Shown here: piece by piece, positions 50,971 through 59,654 of the stretch
Position numbering within the stretch: the stretch's first letter is position 1
How the letters are laid out: each line of letters begins with the position of its first letter
Assembly (NCBI GenBank): GCA_020160935.1
Contig: JAIUPL010000026.1
Span: forward strand, 1-64,000
Origin: Bacteroidota bacterium
Lineage (GTDB): Bacteria; Bacteroidota; Bacteroidia; Chitinophagales; Saprospiraceae
DNA length: 64,000 nucleotides
Reading direction: 5' to 3'
The notes under the pieces: model-generated
What the model saw: the letters and a program-made list of their open reading frames with translations, nothing else
Databases searched by the model: none
Told to the model about the DNA's origin: nothing
Program-made: the position numbers and the translations under genes

Positions 50971-53592
50971 TTACTGATTTCCTTGTTTGTCCTTGTCCTT
51001 TTCCTCTCTTTTATTAAAAAGGCGCTGGAAAATATTTTTCTTGTCTTTCTGCTCTTCGCCCTTGTTCTCTCCTGCAGGATCGCCGTCGTCTTCCCCTCCG
51101 GGCGTTTTGGCATCCGGGCCGGAGCGTGTGCTGGCAGAGCGAACGGAGTCGCGGTAAACGGAATCCTGCATCAGCAAATTGAACGAGTCGGGTTTGATGC
51201 CGATCCAGGGGTAGCACCCCAGGTTGTTGAGCACTTCCGGAGCAGGCGTAGGGAATTTTTCGAGCACCAGGCGGCCAAGTTTTTTATCATTTGCCACTTT
51301 ATGCCAGAACCACGCAACGATGGGTAGCGCCATGGCCGAGCCTTGCCCGAGATCCATGGATCGGAAGCGCACTGCCGGGCTTGGCGCGCCTACCCAGGCG
51401 CCTGTAACCAACTGCGGGTTGAAGCATATAAACCAGCCGTCCGACTGGTTTTGCGTGGTACCGGTTTTGCCGGCAAAATCACCCTGAATGCCATAGCCGC
51501 GGCGCAGGCGCGAGCCTGTCCCGTAATCGACAACATTCTGAAGCATTTTGGTCATGGTAGCGGCCTGATTGGGTGTCAACGCGCGTTCGTACGGGCCCAT
51601 TTGCGGGTTTTGAGCCAGTTCGTCCTTGTAATCGTACAACACCTCTCCGTTGCGGTTAATCACTTTCAGGATGGCCACCGGCTCGGGGCGAACGCCCTGG
51701 TTGGCGATGGTGCCATACACTTTCATCATATCGTACAAGGCCACGTCGGCAGCGCCGAGGCTGATGCCGTATTCGCGGGGCAGTTTGGATGTAACGCCCA
51801 TTTTGGCGGCCAGATCGATGGTTCTTTGAATACCCACTTTTTCAATCAGTTGAGCAGCCACGACATTGACCGATTTGGTCAGGGCGCCTGCCATCGAATA
51901 CCAGCCGCCATAGCGCTCGTCGGCATTGTGCGGCTCCCAGTCAATGATTTTTTTGATCTGGTTGGGGAAATATTGACAAGGCTTGATGCTATCCTGCAAA
52001 GCGGCCGCATACACGATGGGTTTGAAAGTAGAGCCCACCTGGCGACGGCTGAGGATATGGTCGAACTTGAATTGTTTGAAATTGGTGCCGCCCACCCAGG
52101 CGCGGATGTAGCCATTGCGGTGGTCCATGGCCATAAATCCGCAGTTGAGCATACAGAAATAATACCGAACCGAGTCGATGGGCGTCATGGTGGTATCTTG
52201 CTCGCCACCGCCGTTTTTCCAGGAGAAAACGGTCATTTTGACGGGTTTCTCAAATTCGGCGAGCGCGTCTTCCTTGCTCATGCCGTTTTCCATACAGGTT
52301 TCCCATCGGTCGCTGCGGCGCACCTGATCGTCGATCCATTTATCGTCGCCCCAGGGTTTATCTTTCTTGTAGTTTTTCCAGTGTTGATCGAAGCGTTTTT
52401 GCAGGTCTTGCATGTGTTTTTGCACGGCTTCCTCGGCGTACTGCTGCATTTTAGAGTGCAGGGTGGTATAAATTTTCAGCCCGTCGGTGTAGAGGTTGTA
52501 GCCGCTGCCGTCTTCCTTGGTGATGTTTTTCAGCAATCTGGGCATCACCGTAGTGCGCAGGTATTCGCGGAAATAGGTACCCAGGCCGTCGTTGTTGCTG
52601 TCAACGTTGTAGCGTTTGGCGCCAACCGGTTTTTTGCTCAGTTCGTCGTATTCGGCTTGCGAGAGGTCGCCGTTGCGCACCATTTGTGTGAGAACGATAT
52701 TGCGGCGTTTTTTGGCATTTTCGGGGTTGCGGACAGGGTTGTACAGCGTGGTGCCTTTGAGCATGCCGACCAGCGTGGCGGCCTGGTCCACTGTCAGATC
52801 TTTTGGTTTTTTATTGAAATATTGCCGGGAAGCCACACTGATACCGAAAGCGTCGCCGCCGAAGGGTACGGTGTTGAGGTACAGGTTGAGCAGTTGCTGT
52901 TTGTCGTACACCTTTTCCAGGCGGATGGAGGTAAAATTTTCCCGTATCTTGTTGATAATCAGGCTCACACCCGGAATGTGATAATTTCGGCGCGGGTAAA
53001 GATTCTTGGCAAGTTGCTGGCTGAGTGTAGAGCCGCCGCCCAGGCCTTCAGAGCCTGTAGCCATACCTTTTACCACGCGCAGCCAACTCATGAAGTCGAT
53101 ACCGCTGTGTTCGAGAAAACGCCGGTCTTCCGTAGCGATCAAGGCATTGATGATGAACGGCGACACCTTGTCGAGCGAAACGGCTGTTCTGTTCTCAATG
53201 AAATATTTGCCGATCAATACGCTGTCGATGGTATAAATCTCGGTGGAATTGGCCGTTTCCACGCTTTTCAGTTCTTCCATGGATGGAAGGCGGCCAAACA
53301 GCCCGATCCATACACCGAAAATGAGGAACAACAACAGATTGAAGCCCCATTTCATAAAGGTACCCATCCAACCCAACACAAAACCCGGGGCCGGATGGCG
53401 TTGCCGGAACTGTGCCCAGCGAGCCCGGAGCGGGGCGGTCATCCGCCGCCAGGGGCCGGTGACGGGTGCGAAAAATGCGGCGATTGGGGCAGTAAGTTTG
53501 CCCCATGCGGCACGGATTGGCGCCGTTTTTTCAGCAACCCATGTTTTCGCAGTGTGTATGATTTGATTAAGAGACTTCAACAATTCGCTCAT
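50971..53592 (-). CDS. Bifunctional penicillin-binding protein 1A
   Basis: 873 residues from the ATG at 53592 (MSELLKSLNQI). A cytoplasmic basic lead and one span (GWMGTFMKWGFNLLLFLIFG) precede the GT51 transglycosylase with ATEDRRFLEHSGID (catalytic Glu) and GGSTLSQQLAKNLYPRR. The transpeptidase domain has the active Ser in GSTFKP, SVN in ALTKSVNVVAAQ, and KTG in GKTGTTQNQSDGWF. It polymerises and crosslinks peptidoglycan. The C-terminal tail (GGEDDGDPAGENKGEEQKDK) is highly charged. The upstream start at 53658 was rejected. A TACCTTCG near-promoter lies at 53621-53628. Confidence 0.94.
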   Translation of the reverse strand: MSELLKSLNQIIHTAKTWVAEKTAPIRAAWGKLTAPIAAFFAPVTGPWRRMTAPLRARWAQFRQRHPAPGFVLGWMGTFMKWGFNLLLFLIFGVWIGLFGRLPSMEELKSVETANSTEIYTIDSVLIGKYFIENRTAVSLDKVSPFIINALIATEDRRFLEHSGIDFMSWLRVVKGMATGSEGLGGGSTLSQQLAKNLYPRRNYHIPGVSLIINKIRENFTSIRLEKVYDKQQLLNLYLNTVPFGGDAFGISVASRQYFNKKPKDLTVDQAATLVGMLKGTTLYNPVRNPENAKKRRNIVLTQMVRNGDLSQAEYDELSKKPVGAKRYNVDSNNDGLGTYFREYLRTTVMPRLLKNITKEDGSGYNLYTDGLKIYTTLHSKMQQYAEEAVQKHMQDLQKRFDQHWKNYKKDKPWGDDKWIDDQVRRSDRWETCMENGMSKEDALAEFEKPVKMTVFSWKNGGGEQDTTMTPIDSVRYYFCMLNCGFMAMDHRNGYIRAWVGGTNFKQFKFDHILSRRQVGSTFKPIVYAAALQDSIKPCQYFPNQIKKIIDWEPHNADERYGGWYSMAGALTKSVNVVAAQLIEKVGIQRTIDLAAKMGVTSKLPREYGISLGAADVALYDMMKVYGTIANQGVRPEPVAILKVINRNGEVLYDYKDELAQNPQMGPYERALTPNQAATMTKMLQNVVDYGTGSRLRRGYGIQGDFAGKTGTTQNQSDGWFICFNPQLVTGAWVGAPSPAVRFRSMDLGQGSAMALPIVAWFWHKVANDKKLGRLVLEKFPTPAPEVLNNLGCYPWIGIKPDSFNLLMQDSVYRDSVRSASTRSGPDAKTPGGEDDGDPAGENKGEEQKDKKNIFQRLFNKREEKDKDKQGNQ

Positions 53593-53734
53593 ATACTTTT
53601 TCAAAATCAAAAAAGGTTGGCGAAGGTAGATATTTTTTTGGTCTCTGGTACGCAGCAACAGCAGATTGGAAAGAGGAGGAGCATTTTCAGGTTATTTTTA
53701 ACATGTTTTGCGTCCCCTCCCCCTTCCAGTTTAT

Positions 53735-53772
53735 CATTTTCTCACCTCTCACTTCTCACCTCTCACTTCTCA
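53735..53772. repeat. Short one-armed CTCACCTCTCACTT array (element O)
   Basis: Units TCTCACCTCTCACTTCTCACC lie between PBP1A and the MFS gene. The array encodes the last residues of the MFS protein (EVRSER) and its TGA stop. No complementary arm was seen. Confidence 0.65.
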
Positions 53773-54994
53773 CCTCTTGATAATGTCCCTTCCGCTCCAT
53801 CACCCAAAAACCCACCCATGCCACCAGCGCCAGTCCGACGGCGATGAGCCATAGCGTGCGGAATCCCCAGGCGGCAATAACCTGTGTGCCCAGCAAGGGC
53901 GCCAGGATATTGGAACTGGAATAGGCCATGGTGTAAACGGCCATGTATTGCCCCAGGCGATTTTCCGGCGATCGGGTCATGACATAGTTACTGCTGAACG
54001 GCATCACAAAAATTTCACCGAATGAAATAATCACCATGTACAGGCTTGCTGCCAGCAAGGGTGGATACGCTGCTGCCAGCGAGAGGTACGACAACATGTA
54101 CAATACCAGCCCCACCCTGATAAATACGGAAGGCATTCTGGTGCCGTCAATGCGGAAAATGAGCGGCATTTCCACCAGAAAAACGACCAATCCATTCAGC
54201 GCAATCAGCAAACCAATCTGCGCTTCGGGCCAGTGATAGGCTTCTTTAAAGAAAACCGGCACCGTCCAGAGTATTTGCATGAAAACAACAGCATTCACCA
54301 GCGTGAAAGCGATAAACCACATAAATTGCCGGTCGCGAAAAGGGGAAGCGCCCGATACTGCCCCGGCGTCTTCCGGAGCGGTATTGCGTTCAGCGACTTG
54401 AACTTGAACAGGCGGCAGGTGCATGCGGCGCAACATGAATGCAGCAGCAATACAGGTCAGCCCGTCCACCCAGAACAGCCAGTGCCAGCCGAGGGTAGCC
54501 AGCAATCCGCCCAGCGCAGGCGCGACGGTAAAACCCAAATTGACCGACATCCGATACAGCGAAATGGCCCGGGTGCGGGTTTCCGGGGTACTTTGTTGCC
54601 GGATGGCCACCGAGTTGGCCGGCCTGAAAATTTCCGACGATATGCTCATGATGAAAACCGTGGCGCACATCGGCCAGAAATGCTGTACTTCCAGCATACC
54701 AATCAGAATCAATCCATTGACAATCAGACTCCAGAACATGATGGGTTTGGCCCCTATTCTGTCCGTCAATCGCCCACCCAAGTAAGCGCCCAACAATGCT
54801 CCCGCACCAAAAAATCCCATGACGTAACCCGTTTCCTCGATCGTAAATTGCAGACGCTGGGTGAGGTACAGGGTAATAAATGAAATTACCATGGACCCGC
54901 AGCGGTTGATCAGACTTACGAGCGATAAAAACCAGATGGCATTCGGAATGCCCCGGTAGGAGTTGAGCCAGTGGTGGTAGATTCTGAGTAGCAT
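53756..54994 (-). CDS. Major facilitator superfamily transporter
   Basis: 412 residues, twelve predicted spans. The loop 2-3 signature is GAYLGGRLTDRIGAKP, and related features appear in the second half (FRIDGTRMPSVFIRVGLVLY). It probably exports a drug or metabolite; the family cannot be narrowed by eye. The start ATG lies only a few bases from the left end of repeat P, so no conventional promoter fits between. The last six residues and stop are encoded by a GTGAGAAG-type array. Confidence 0.85.
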   Translation of the reverse strand: MLLRIYHHWLNSYRGIPNAIWFLSLVSLINRCGSMVISFITLYLTQRLQFTIEETGYVMGFFGAGALLGAYLGGRLTDRIGAKPIMFWSLIVNGLILIGMLEVQHFWPMCATVFIMSISSEIFRPANSVAIRQQSTPETRTRAISLYRMSVNLGFTVAPALGGLLATLGWHWLFWVDGLTCIAAAFMLRRMHLPPVQVQVAERNTAPEDAGAVSGASPFRDRQFMWFIAFTLVNAVVFMQILWTVPVFFKEAYHWPEAQIGLLIALNGLVVFLVEMPLIFRIDGTRMPSVFIRVGLVLYMLSYLSLAAAYPPLLAASLYMVIISFGEIFVMPFSSNYVMTRSPENRLGQYMAVYTMAYSSSNILAPLLGTQVIAAWGFRTLWLIAVGLALVAWVGFWVMERKGHYQEVRSER

Positions 54995-55005
54995 ATTTGT
55001 TATTG

Positions 55006-55332
55006 GTTATCAGTTATTGGTTATCAGGGCGGGTAAGGGGTGTTGGGTTTTTCAGGCTGGATACTCGGGAAGGTTGAGAAGTTGAGGGGTTGAGATGTTG
55101 AGGGGTTGAGATGTTGAGGGGTTGAGATGTTGAGGGGTTGAGAGAGCATAGTAATGCATCCAATCCGAACTCAACATCTCAACCCCTTAGCCCCTCAACA
55201 TCTCAACCCCTCAACCCCTCAACCCCTCAACATCTCAACCCCTCAACTTCTCAACCTTCCCGAGTATCCAGCCTGAAAAACCCAACACCCCTTACCCACC
55301 CTAATAACCAATAACTGATAACCAATAACCAC
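55006..55332. repeat. Very long inverted repeat, TTGAGGGG family (element P)
   Basis: The outer arms TTATTGGTTATCAGTTATTGG and CAGGCTGGATACTCGGGAAGG (55010-55068), plus GGTTGAG arrays (55069-55145), pair with 55170-55331. The loop is only about 25 bases with no GTAGAGT core. The hairpin is about 320 bases. Unlike the others it sits between divergent genes, next to the MFS start codon. Confidence 0.9.
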
Positions 55333-55355
55333 ATCCCAAAGGTTTCATTTACCCC

Positions 55356-55395
55356 AAAAAAAACGCCGACTACGGAAACCCGCAGCCGACGTCGT
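55356..55395 (-). terminator. Minus-strand intrinsic terminator with no gene upstream
   Basis: On the minus strand CGTCGGCTGCGG pairs with CCGTAGTCGGCG around a GTTT loop, followed by eight T. Three of the 12 pairs are G-U and would be A-C mismatches in plus-strand RNA, so the minus strand is the functional one. No ORF precedes it on that strand. Confidence 0.6.
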
Positions 55396-55520
55396 TCATA
55401 CAATAGAATGGATTGCGAAATTGGTTAATTGCTGCTCCGTAGGTTATGAATTCGGAGCAATGCCGACGCTAAAGTCGAAACTTTGCGGGAGTACACAAAT
55501 TTTTTTTGAAAAAAGACCGT
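55356..55520 (-). ncRNA. Possible small RNA ending at the 55.36-kb terminator
   Basis: The ~150 bases upstream of the minus-strand terminator hold a second hairpin, GCTCCG ... CGGAGC (about 55434-55460), and no ORF beyond nine codons. A transcript with two hairpins and a U-tail is suggested. No promoter element could be identified, and no known RNA family is recognised. Confidence 0.3.
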
Positions 55521-55573
55521 AGATTTAAGTCGACAATATAGTCAACAGTCGTCAGTCAACAGTACATTCGTTT

Positions 55574-56101
55574 ATGCTGGAAACAGAACGTTTATTTTTA
55601 GTGCAGGCCCAGGTGCCCATGCTGGATGCCATTGTGGAGCAGGATTGGCCGGTTTTGTCGCGCCTGCTTGGGGGCGTCGATTTTGCCGACAACTGGTATC
55701 ATTTCCCCGAAGTTTTTGCCTGGATGCGCGATTACCTCTCGGAAAGCCCTGAGGACGGGCTTTGGTGGACTTACCTGATTGTCCACAAAAACGATGTACG
55801 CGTGGTGGGCACTTGCGGCTACAAAGGCGCGCCTTCGATCGATGGAGAAGTGGAAATCGGTTATGAAATTGCCGATGCCTATCAAAACCGCGGCCTGGCT
55901 ACCGAAACAGCCCGGGCACTCACCGAATTTGCCTTTGCGCAAAGCGGCGTTCAAAAGGTCATTGCCCAAACGCTGGCAGAAGAAAACGCTTCGGTTCGAG
56001 TACTGAAAAAACTCGGCTTCGAGTTTGTTTGCAGCAAAATTGATTTGGAGGACGGGGAGATTTGGGAATGGAGTAGACAAGTCCTGAGTCGTAAGTCCTG
56101 A
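55574..56101 (+). CDS. GNAT-family N-acetyltransferase (RimJ/RimL-like)
   Basis: 175 residues. The acetyl-CoA site is visible in EVEIGYEIADAYQNRGLATE (motif A, QNRGLATETARALTEFAF), with the following ENASVRVLKKLGFEF typical of RimJ/RimL-type enzymes that modify protein N-termini or small molecules. The N-terminus (MLETERLFLVQAQ) is standard. The last seven residues (QVLSRKS) and the stop are encoded by the AGTCCTGAGTCG array of element G and have no family counterpart. Confidence 0.88.
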   Translation: MLETERLFLVQAQVPMLDAIVEQDWPVLSRLLGGVDFADNWYHFPEVFAWMRDYLSESPEDGLWWTYLIVHKNDVRVVGTCGYKGAPSIDGEVEIGYEIADAYQNRGLATETARALTEFAFAQSGVQKVIAQTLAEENASVRVLKKLGFEFVCSKIDLEDGEIWEWSRQVLSRKS

Positions 56102-56214
56102 GTCCCGAGTCTGTAGAGTACACCCTGTTACTTTTGGCATTCATTATGGGAAGCCAAAGGTAATAAGGTGTACTCTACAGACTCAGGACTTACGACTCAG
56201 GACTCAGGACTCTA
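56080..56214. repeat. Composite inverted repeat with GTAGAGTACACC core, AGTCCTGAGTC family (element G)
   Basis: The left arm (56080-56109) is GTCCTGAGTCGTAAGTCCTG and the right arm (56183-56213) CAGGACTTACGACTCAGGAC. The core 56110-56182 pairs TCTGTAGAGTACACC with GGTGTACTCTACAGA and a TTACTTTTGGC/GCCAAAGGTAA inner stem. It fills the whole spacer between GNAT and proS. Confidence 0.92.
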
Positions 56215-57681
56215 CTAATACGCTTTCGCAAACAACACCCGTCGCTTGCTCGGCTTGCCCGTCAGCACACACTTTCCGTCTTCTTCTTTCGCATCAAGCG
56301 GAATACAGCGAATGGTGGCTTTGGTTTGTTCCTTGATAGCCACCTCTGTTTCCGTGGTGCCATCCCAGTGTGCGGATACAAAACCGCCTTTGTTTTCGAG
56401 AATATCCACAAATTCATCCCAGGAATCGGCCGGCGTGATGTGTGCATCGCGGTAGGCTTTGGCGCGGTTGAACAGGTTTTGCTGGATATCGTCGAGCAGG
56501 TTGGCCACGTGGTCGGCGATGGTATCGAGCGGCACGTTCGATTTTTCCTTGGTGTCACGACGTGCCACTTCTACCTGTCCGGCGGCCAGGTCGCGGGCAC
56601 CCAGGCCGAGGCGGACAGGGATTCCGATCATTTCGTATTCGGCAAATTTGAAACCCGGGCGATTCTGGTCGTCGTTGTCGATTTTGACGCGAACGCCTTT
56701 GGCGCGCAAGGCAGCCACGATTTTTTCGGCGGCTTCGGTCAATTCAGGCGCCGGTTTGGGAATCGGAACGATTACCACCTGGGTTTCAGCGAGTTTTGGA
56801 GGAAGCACCAGACCGTCGTCGTCGGAATGCGTCATGATGAGTCCGCCGATGAGGCGCGTCGAAGCCCCCCAGGAGGTAGCCCACACGTATTCCTGCTGGT
56901 TTTCCTTGTTGAGGAACTGCACATCGAAGGCCTTGGCAAAGTTCTGGCCGAGGAAGTGCGAAGTACCCGCCTGCAGGGCTTTACCATCCTGCATGAGCGC
57001 TTCGATGCAATAGGTTTCCACGGCGCCGGCGAAGCGTTCGTTGGCCGTTTTGATACCTTTTACCACCGGCATGGCCATCCATTCTTCAGCGAAGCGCGCG
57101 TACACATCGAGCATTTGCTCGGTTTCGGCAATGGCTTCTTCTGCGGTGGCGTGTGCGGTGTGGCCTTCCTGCCACAAAAATTCGGTGGTGCGGAGGAAAG
57201 GGCGGGTGCGCATTTCCCAGCGCACCACGTTGGCCCACTGATTGAGCAGGATGGGCAGGTCGCGGTAACTCTGAATCCAGTCGCGGTACGTATTCCAGAT
57301 AATGGTTTCAGACGTAGGGCGTACGATCAGTTCTTCTTCCAGGCGTGCTTCCGGGTCGACGATGACGCCGCCGCCATTGGGGTCATTTTTCAGGCGGTAG
57401 TGGGTTACTACGGCGCATTCCTTGGCAAAGCCTTCCACGTGAGCGGCTTCCTTGCTCAAAAAACTTTTAGGAATAAACAAGGGAAAATAAGCATTGACGT
57501 GGCCAGTTTCTTTGAACATGGCGTCCATGGCGTCGCGCATGCGTTCCCAGATCGCAAAACCGTGCGGTTTGATTACCATACAGCCGCGGACTGGCGAATT
57601 ATCGGCCAGGCGGGCTTTTTGCACAATATCCAGATACCACTGCGAGTAATCTTCCGAACGGGGTGTAATTTCTTTTGCCAT
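56215..57681 (-). CDS. proS: Prolyl-tRNA synthetase, archaeal/eukaryal-type (ProS type 3)
   Basis: 488 residues. It begins [29 protein letters not shown], the class II ProRS type 3 opening. It contains [12 protein letters not shown] (motif 2 region), [37 protein letters not shown] and the terminal RRVLFAKAY with the conserved final Tyr. No INS editing insert is present, as expected for this type. It charges tRNA-Pro. The stop TAG is immediately followed by element G. The ~350-base upstream spacer holds two opposing promoter-like elements. Confidence 0.96.
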   Translation of the reverse strand: MAKEITPRSEDYSQWYLDIVQKARLADNSPVRGCMVIKPHGFAIWERMRDAMDAMFKETGHVNAYFPLFIPKSFLSKEAAHVEGFAKECAVVTHYRLKNDPNGGGVIVDPEARLEEELIVRPTSETIIWNTYRDWIQSYRDLPILLNQWANVVRWEMRTRPFLRTTEFLWQEGHTAHATAEEAIAETEQMLDVYARFAEEWMAMPVVKGIKTANERFAGAVETYCIEALMQDGKALQAGTSHFLGQNFAKAFDVQFLNKENQQEYVWATSWGASTRLIGGLIMTHSDDDGLVLPPKLAETQVVIVPIPKPAPELTEAAEKIVAALRAKGVRVKIDNDDQNRPGFKFAEYEMIGIPVRLGLGARDLAAGQVEVARRDTKEKSNVPLDTIADHVANLLDDIQQNLFNRAKAYRDAHITPADSWDEFVDILENKGGFVSAHWDGTTETEVAIKEQTKATIRCIPLDAKEEDGKCVLTGKPSKRRVLFAKAY

Positions 57682-57961
57682 TATTTATTATGTATGTTTG
57701 GTGTGTCGTGCAGCGTGCTGCAGGTGTGGTATGCTTTTTTTGGTTAAATGCTGGTTAAAATCTCAACTACGTGTTACGCTGAAAGGTTTCATGCATCTAA
57801 AGTATGTTGCTGTTTTGAGCGACTGAAAAGCAGGTAAATAGCAGGTTATGGATGTGATGGGTTGGAATTTTAACTAAAATACCATGCATACCACCTCCTT
57901 TAAGCCAACTTTAACCTCGCGCGGAACAGCATTTAAAGCCACATTAACCAAAAAAAGTGCG

Positions 57962-57969
57962 CAAAGGTA
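57962..57969 (-). promoter_or_regulatory. TACCTTTG element facing proS
   Basis: Exact TAnnTTTG on the minus strand, about 280 bases from the proS start. It overlaps the plus-strand element next to it. Confidence 0.4.
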
Positions 57970-57970
57970 A

Positions 57971-57978
57971 TATTTTTG
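57971..57978 (+). promoter_or_regulatory. TATTTTTG promoter element for the low-complexity protein gene
   Basis: Exact TAnnTTTG on the plus strand, 50 bases before the ATG at 58029. Confidence 0.45.
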
Positions 57979-58028
57979 ACCCTGTAAAACTTGCGTACCG
58001 GAACACTCGCAAAAAAACATTCTGCATC

Positions 58029-59363
58029 ATGAAACAAAAAAATAAGTCTCTGCTTTGGGTATTCCTGGCGTTCTGCACCATGGGGCTGTATGCTCCTGCT
58101 CAGGCGCAGGATGACCTGTATTACGACCCGGCTACGGACGCGCCTGCTCCAAGCGTTTCGACGAATAACAGCAACGACGACGGGTACCGGGAACCAGGTA
58201 ATATTACACGTCGATACGACGATGATGATTATTACGATGAAGATGATGAATACGCCTATCAGTATTCCTCCCGTATTCGCCGTTTCCACCGCCCTGCGCG
58301 TGTAATTGATTACTACGATCCTTTCTTCGTCGACCTCTATTACTACGACCCCTACTTCCTGCCTGGCAACAGCATTTATACCTATGGCTATAATGACTAC
58401 TGGAGCTGGCGCAGATGGCGCCGTGCCCAGCGCTGGAACAGCTGGTATTCCTGGGGCGTAGGCCCTGTATGGAGCACCTGGGGCTGGAGCAGTTGCTACA
58501 ACACCTACAATCCCTGGTACAACCCTTGGGCGTTCAACAATTACTACTACGACCCATACTGGACCTGGAACGGCTACAACCCGTACTACAACTACGGCTG
58601 GAGCAACAACAATTACTACTACAGCAATGTAGGCAACGGCGGTAACAACGGTTACCAGCCCAAAACCTACACCGGCGTACGTCGCCACGGCTCTACCGTC
58701 AACTCTGGGTATGCCCGCATAGCGGACAACAGTGGTGGATTGGGCCGACTGGTCGACCAGAAACAAACCGGCCCGGTGATCGAAAGCCGCAATGCGCCGC
58801 GTGGTACGGTCAAAAACGTAGAACCTTCTCGCCCGAACGCCAAACCAGGCTTCGAAAACGGTCGCACGCCTGAAAGCACCACTACGCCGCGCCGTCCGGA
58901 CGACCGTGTAAACCGGCCGAACGACAACCGCGATGTAGAGCAGCCGGAAAGAACGCGCCCAACCCGCGAGCCGGCGCCACGCCGCAGCGAATCGCCGGAA
59001 GAAACTCGTCCGTCGCGTCGCAATGAACCGGATGCACGCCCTTCGCGCAACGAGTCGCCGACCCGCATGGAGTCGCCTTCGCGCCGCAATGAAACCGAAA
59101 CACGCCCGTCGCGTACTGAAGAGCGCCCGCGGAGTTACGATCGTCCGTCGAGAACGGAAGAGCGCAGCCGCTCCTACGACACGCCTTCCCGCACCCAGGA
59201 AAGTCGCCCGAGCCGCAGTTACGACAGTGGCAACAGCAACAGCCGTTCCTTCGATGGTGGCGGCAGCAGCCGCAGTTCATCCGGCAATAGTGGCGGTGGC
59301 AATAGTGGCGGCAGCAGCCGTAGTTCGTCGGGCAGCGGCGGCGGTGGAAGAGGAAGGAATTAA
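58029..59363 (+). CDS. Secreted low-complexity protein (Tyr/Asn/Trp-rich, then Arg/Ser/Pro/Glu-rich, then Gly/Ser-rich)
   Basis: 444 residues from the ATG at 58029. Signal peptide (LLWVFLAFCTMGLYAPAQAQ). Residues ~25-215 are extremely rich in Tyr, Trp, Asn and Asp (YDDDDYYDEDDEYAYQ; NPWYNPWAFNNYYYDPYW). Residues ~260-410 consist of short Arg/Pro/Ser/Glu repeats (RPSRNE, ESPTRMESPSRRNE). The end is GGGSSRSSSGNSGGG. No domain is recognisable; it is probably disordered or a surface/cell-envelope polymer-like protein. Related Tyr/Trp-rich exported proteins with Arg-rich tails occur in Bacteroidota. The real frame is supported by the signal peptide and promoter. Confidence 0.75.
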   Translation: MKQKNKSLLWVFLAFCTMGLYAPAQAQDDLYYDPATDAPAPSVSTNNSNDDGYREPGNITRRYDDDDYYDEDDEYAYQYSSRIRRFHRPARVIDYYDPFFVDLYYYDPYFLPGNSIYTYGYNDYWSWRRWRRAQRWNSWYSWGVGPVWSTWGWSSCYNTYNPWYNPWAFNNYYYDPYWTWNGYNPYYNYGWSNNNYYYSNVGNGGNNGYQPKTYTGVRRHGSTVNSGYARIADNSGGLGRLVDQKQTGPVIESRNAPRGTVKNVEPSRPNAKPGFENGRTPESTTTPRRPDDRVNRPNDNRDVEQPERTRPTREPAPRRSESPEETRPSRRNEPDARPSRNESPTRMESPSRRNETETRPSRTEERPRSYDRPSRTEERSRSYDTPSRTQESRPSRSYDSGNSNSRSFDGGGSSRSSSGNSGGGNSGGSSRSSSGSGGGGRGRN

Positions 59364-59573
59364 CAGAGGGTGAGAGAGTGAGAGAGTGAGAGGGTGAGAG
59401 GGTGAGAGGGTGAGAGAGTGAGAGGGTGAGAGTGCGTAGAGTGTGCCTCTTCTCTCACGGCTTTTATTCAACAGAGACCGTGTACTCTACGCACTCTCAC
59501 TCTCTCACCCTCTCACTCTCTCACTCTCTCACCCTCTCACTCTCTCACTCTCTCTCACCTCTCACTTCTAAAA
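59364..59573. repeat. Composite inverted repeat with GTAGAGTGT core, GTGAGAG family (element H)
   Basis: The left arm (59366-59434) has GAGAGTGAGAGGGTGAGAG units and the right arm (59493-59568) CTCTCACTCTCTCACC. The core 59435-59492 pairs GCGTAGAGTGTGCC with TGTACTCTACGC. Here the element lies between tandem plus-strand genes. Confidence 0.88.
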
Positions 59574-59654
59574 ATGGGTGTACCGGTTCTACCGTCGTTT
59601 CACCCATTTTTTATGCCCTTAACCATATTTTTTTCGCTAAAATTTACATTTCAG

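Larger units (their letters stand above)
57682..58028. other. Spacer between proS and the low-complexity protein gene
   Basis: No ORF is supported here. The only signals seen are two opposing promoter-like boxes at 57962-57978. The remainder, which would form a long proS leader if the minus-strand box is used, shows no hairpin or T-box-like pattern that I can recognise. Confidence 0.4.

Noticed and set aside
51343-53847. 834-codon frame antisense to PBP1A
   Set aside because: PBP1A has all catalytic motifs on the other strand. The antisense product has no signal, domain or sensible start context.
56326-57747. 473-codon frame antisense to proS
   Set aside because: ProRS motifs and length are complete on the minus strand. 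The antisense frame extends past both gene ends without any recognisable domain.
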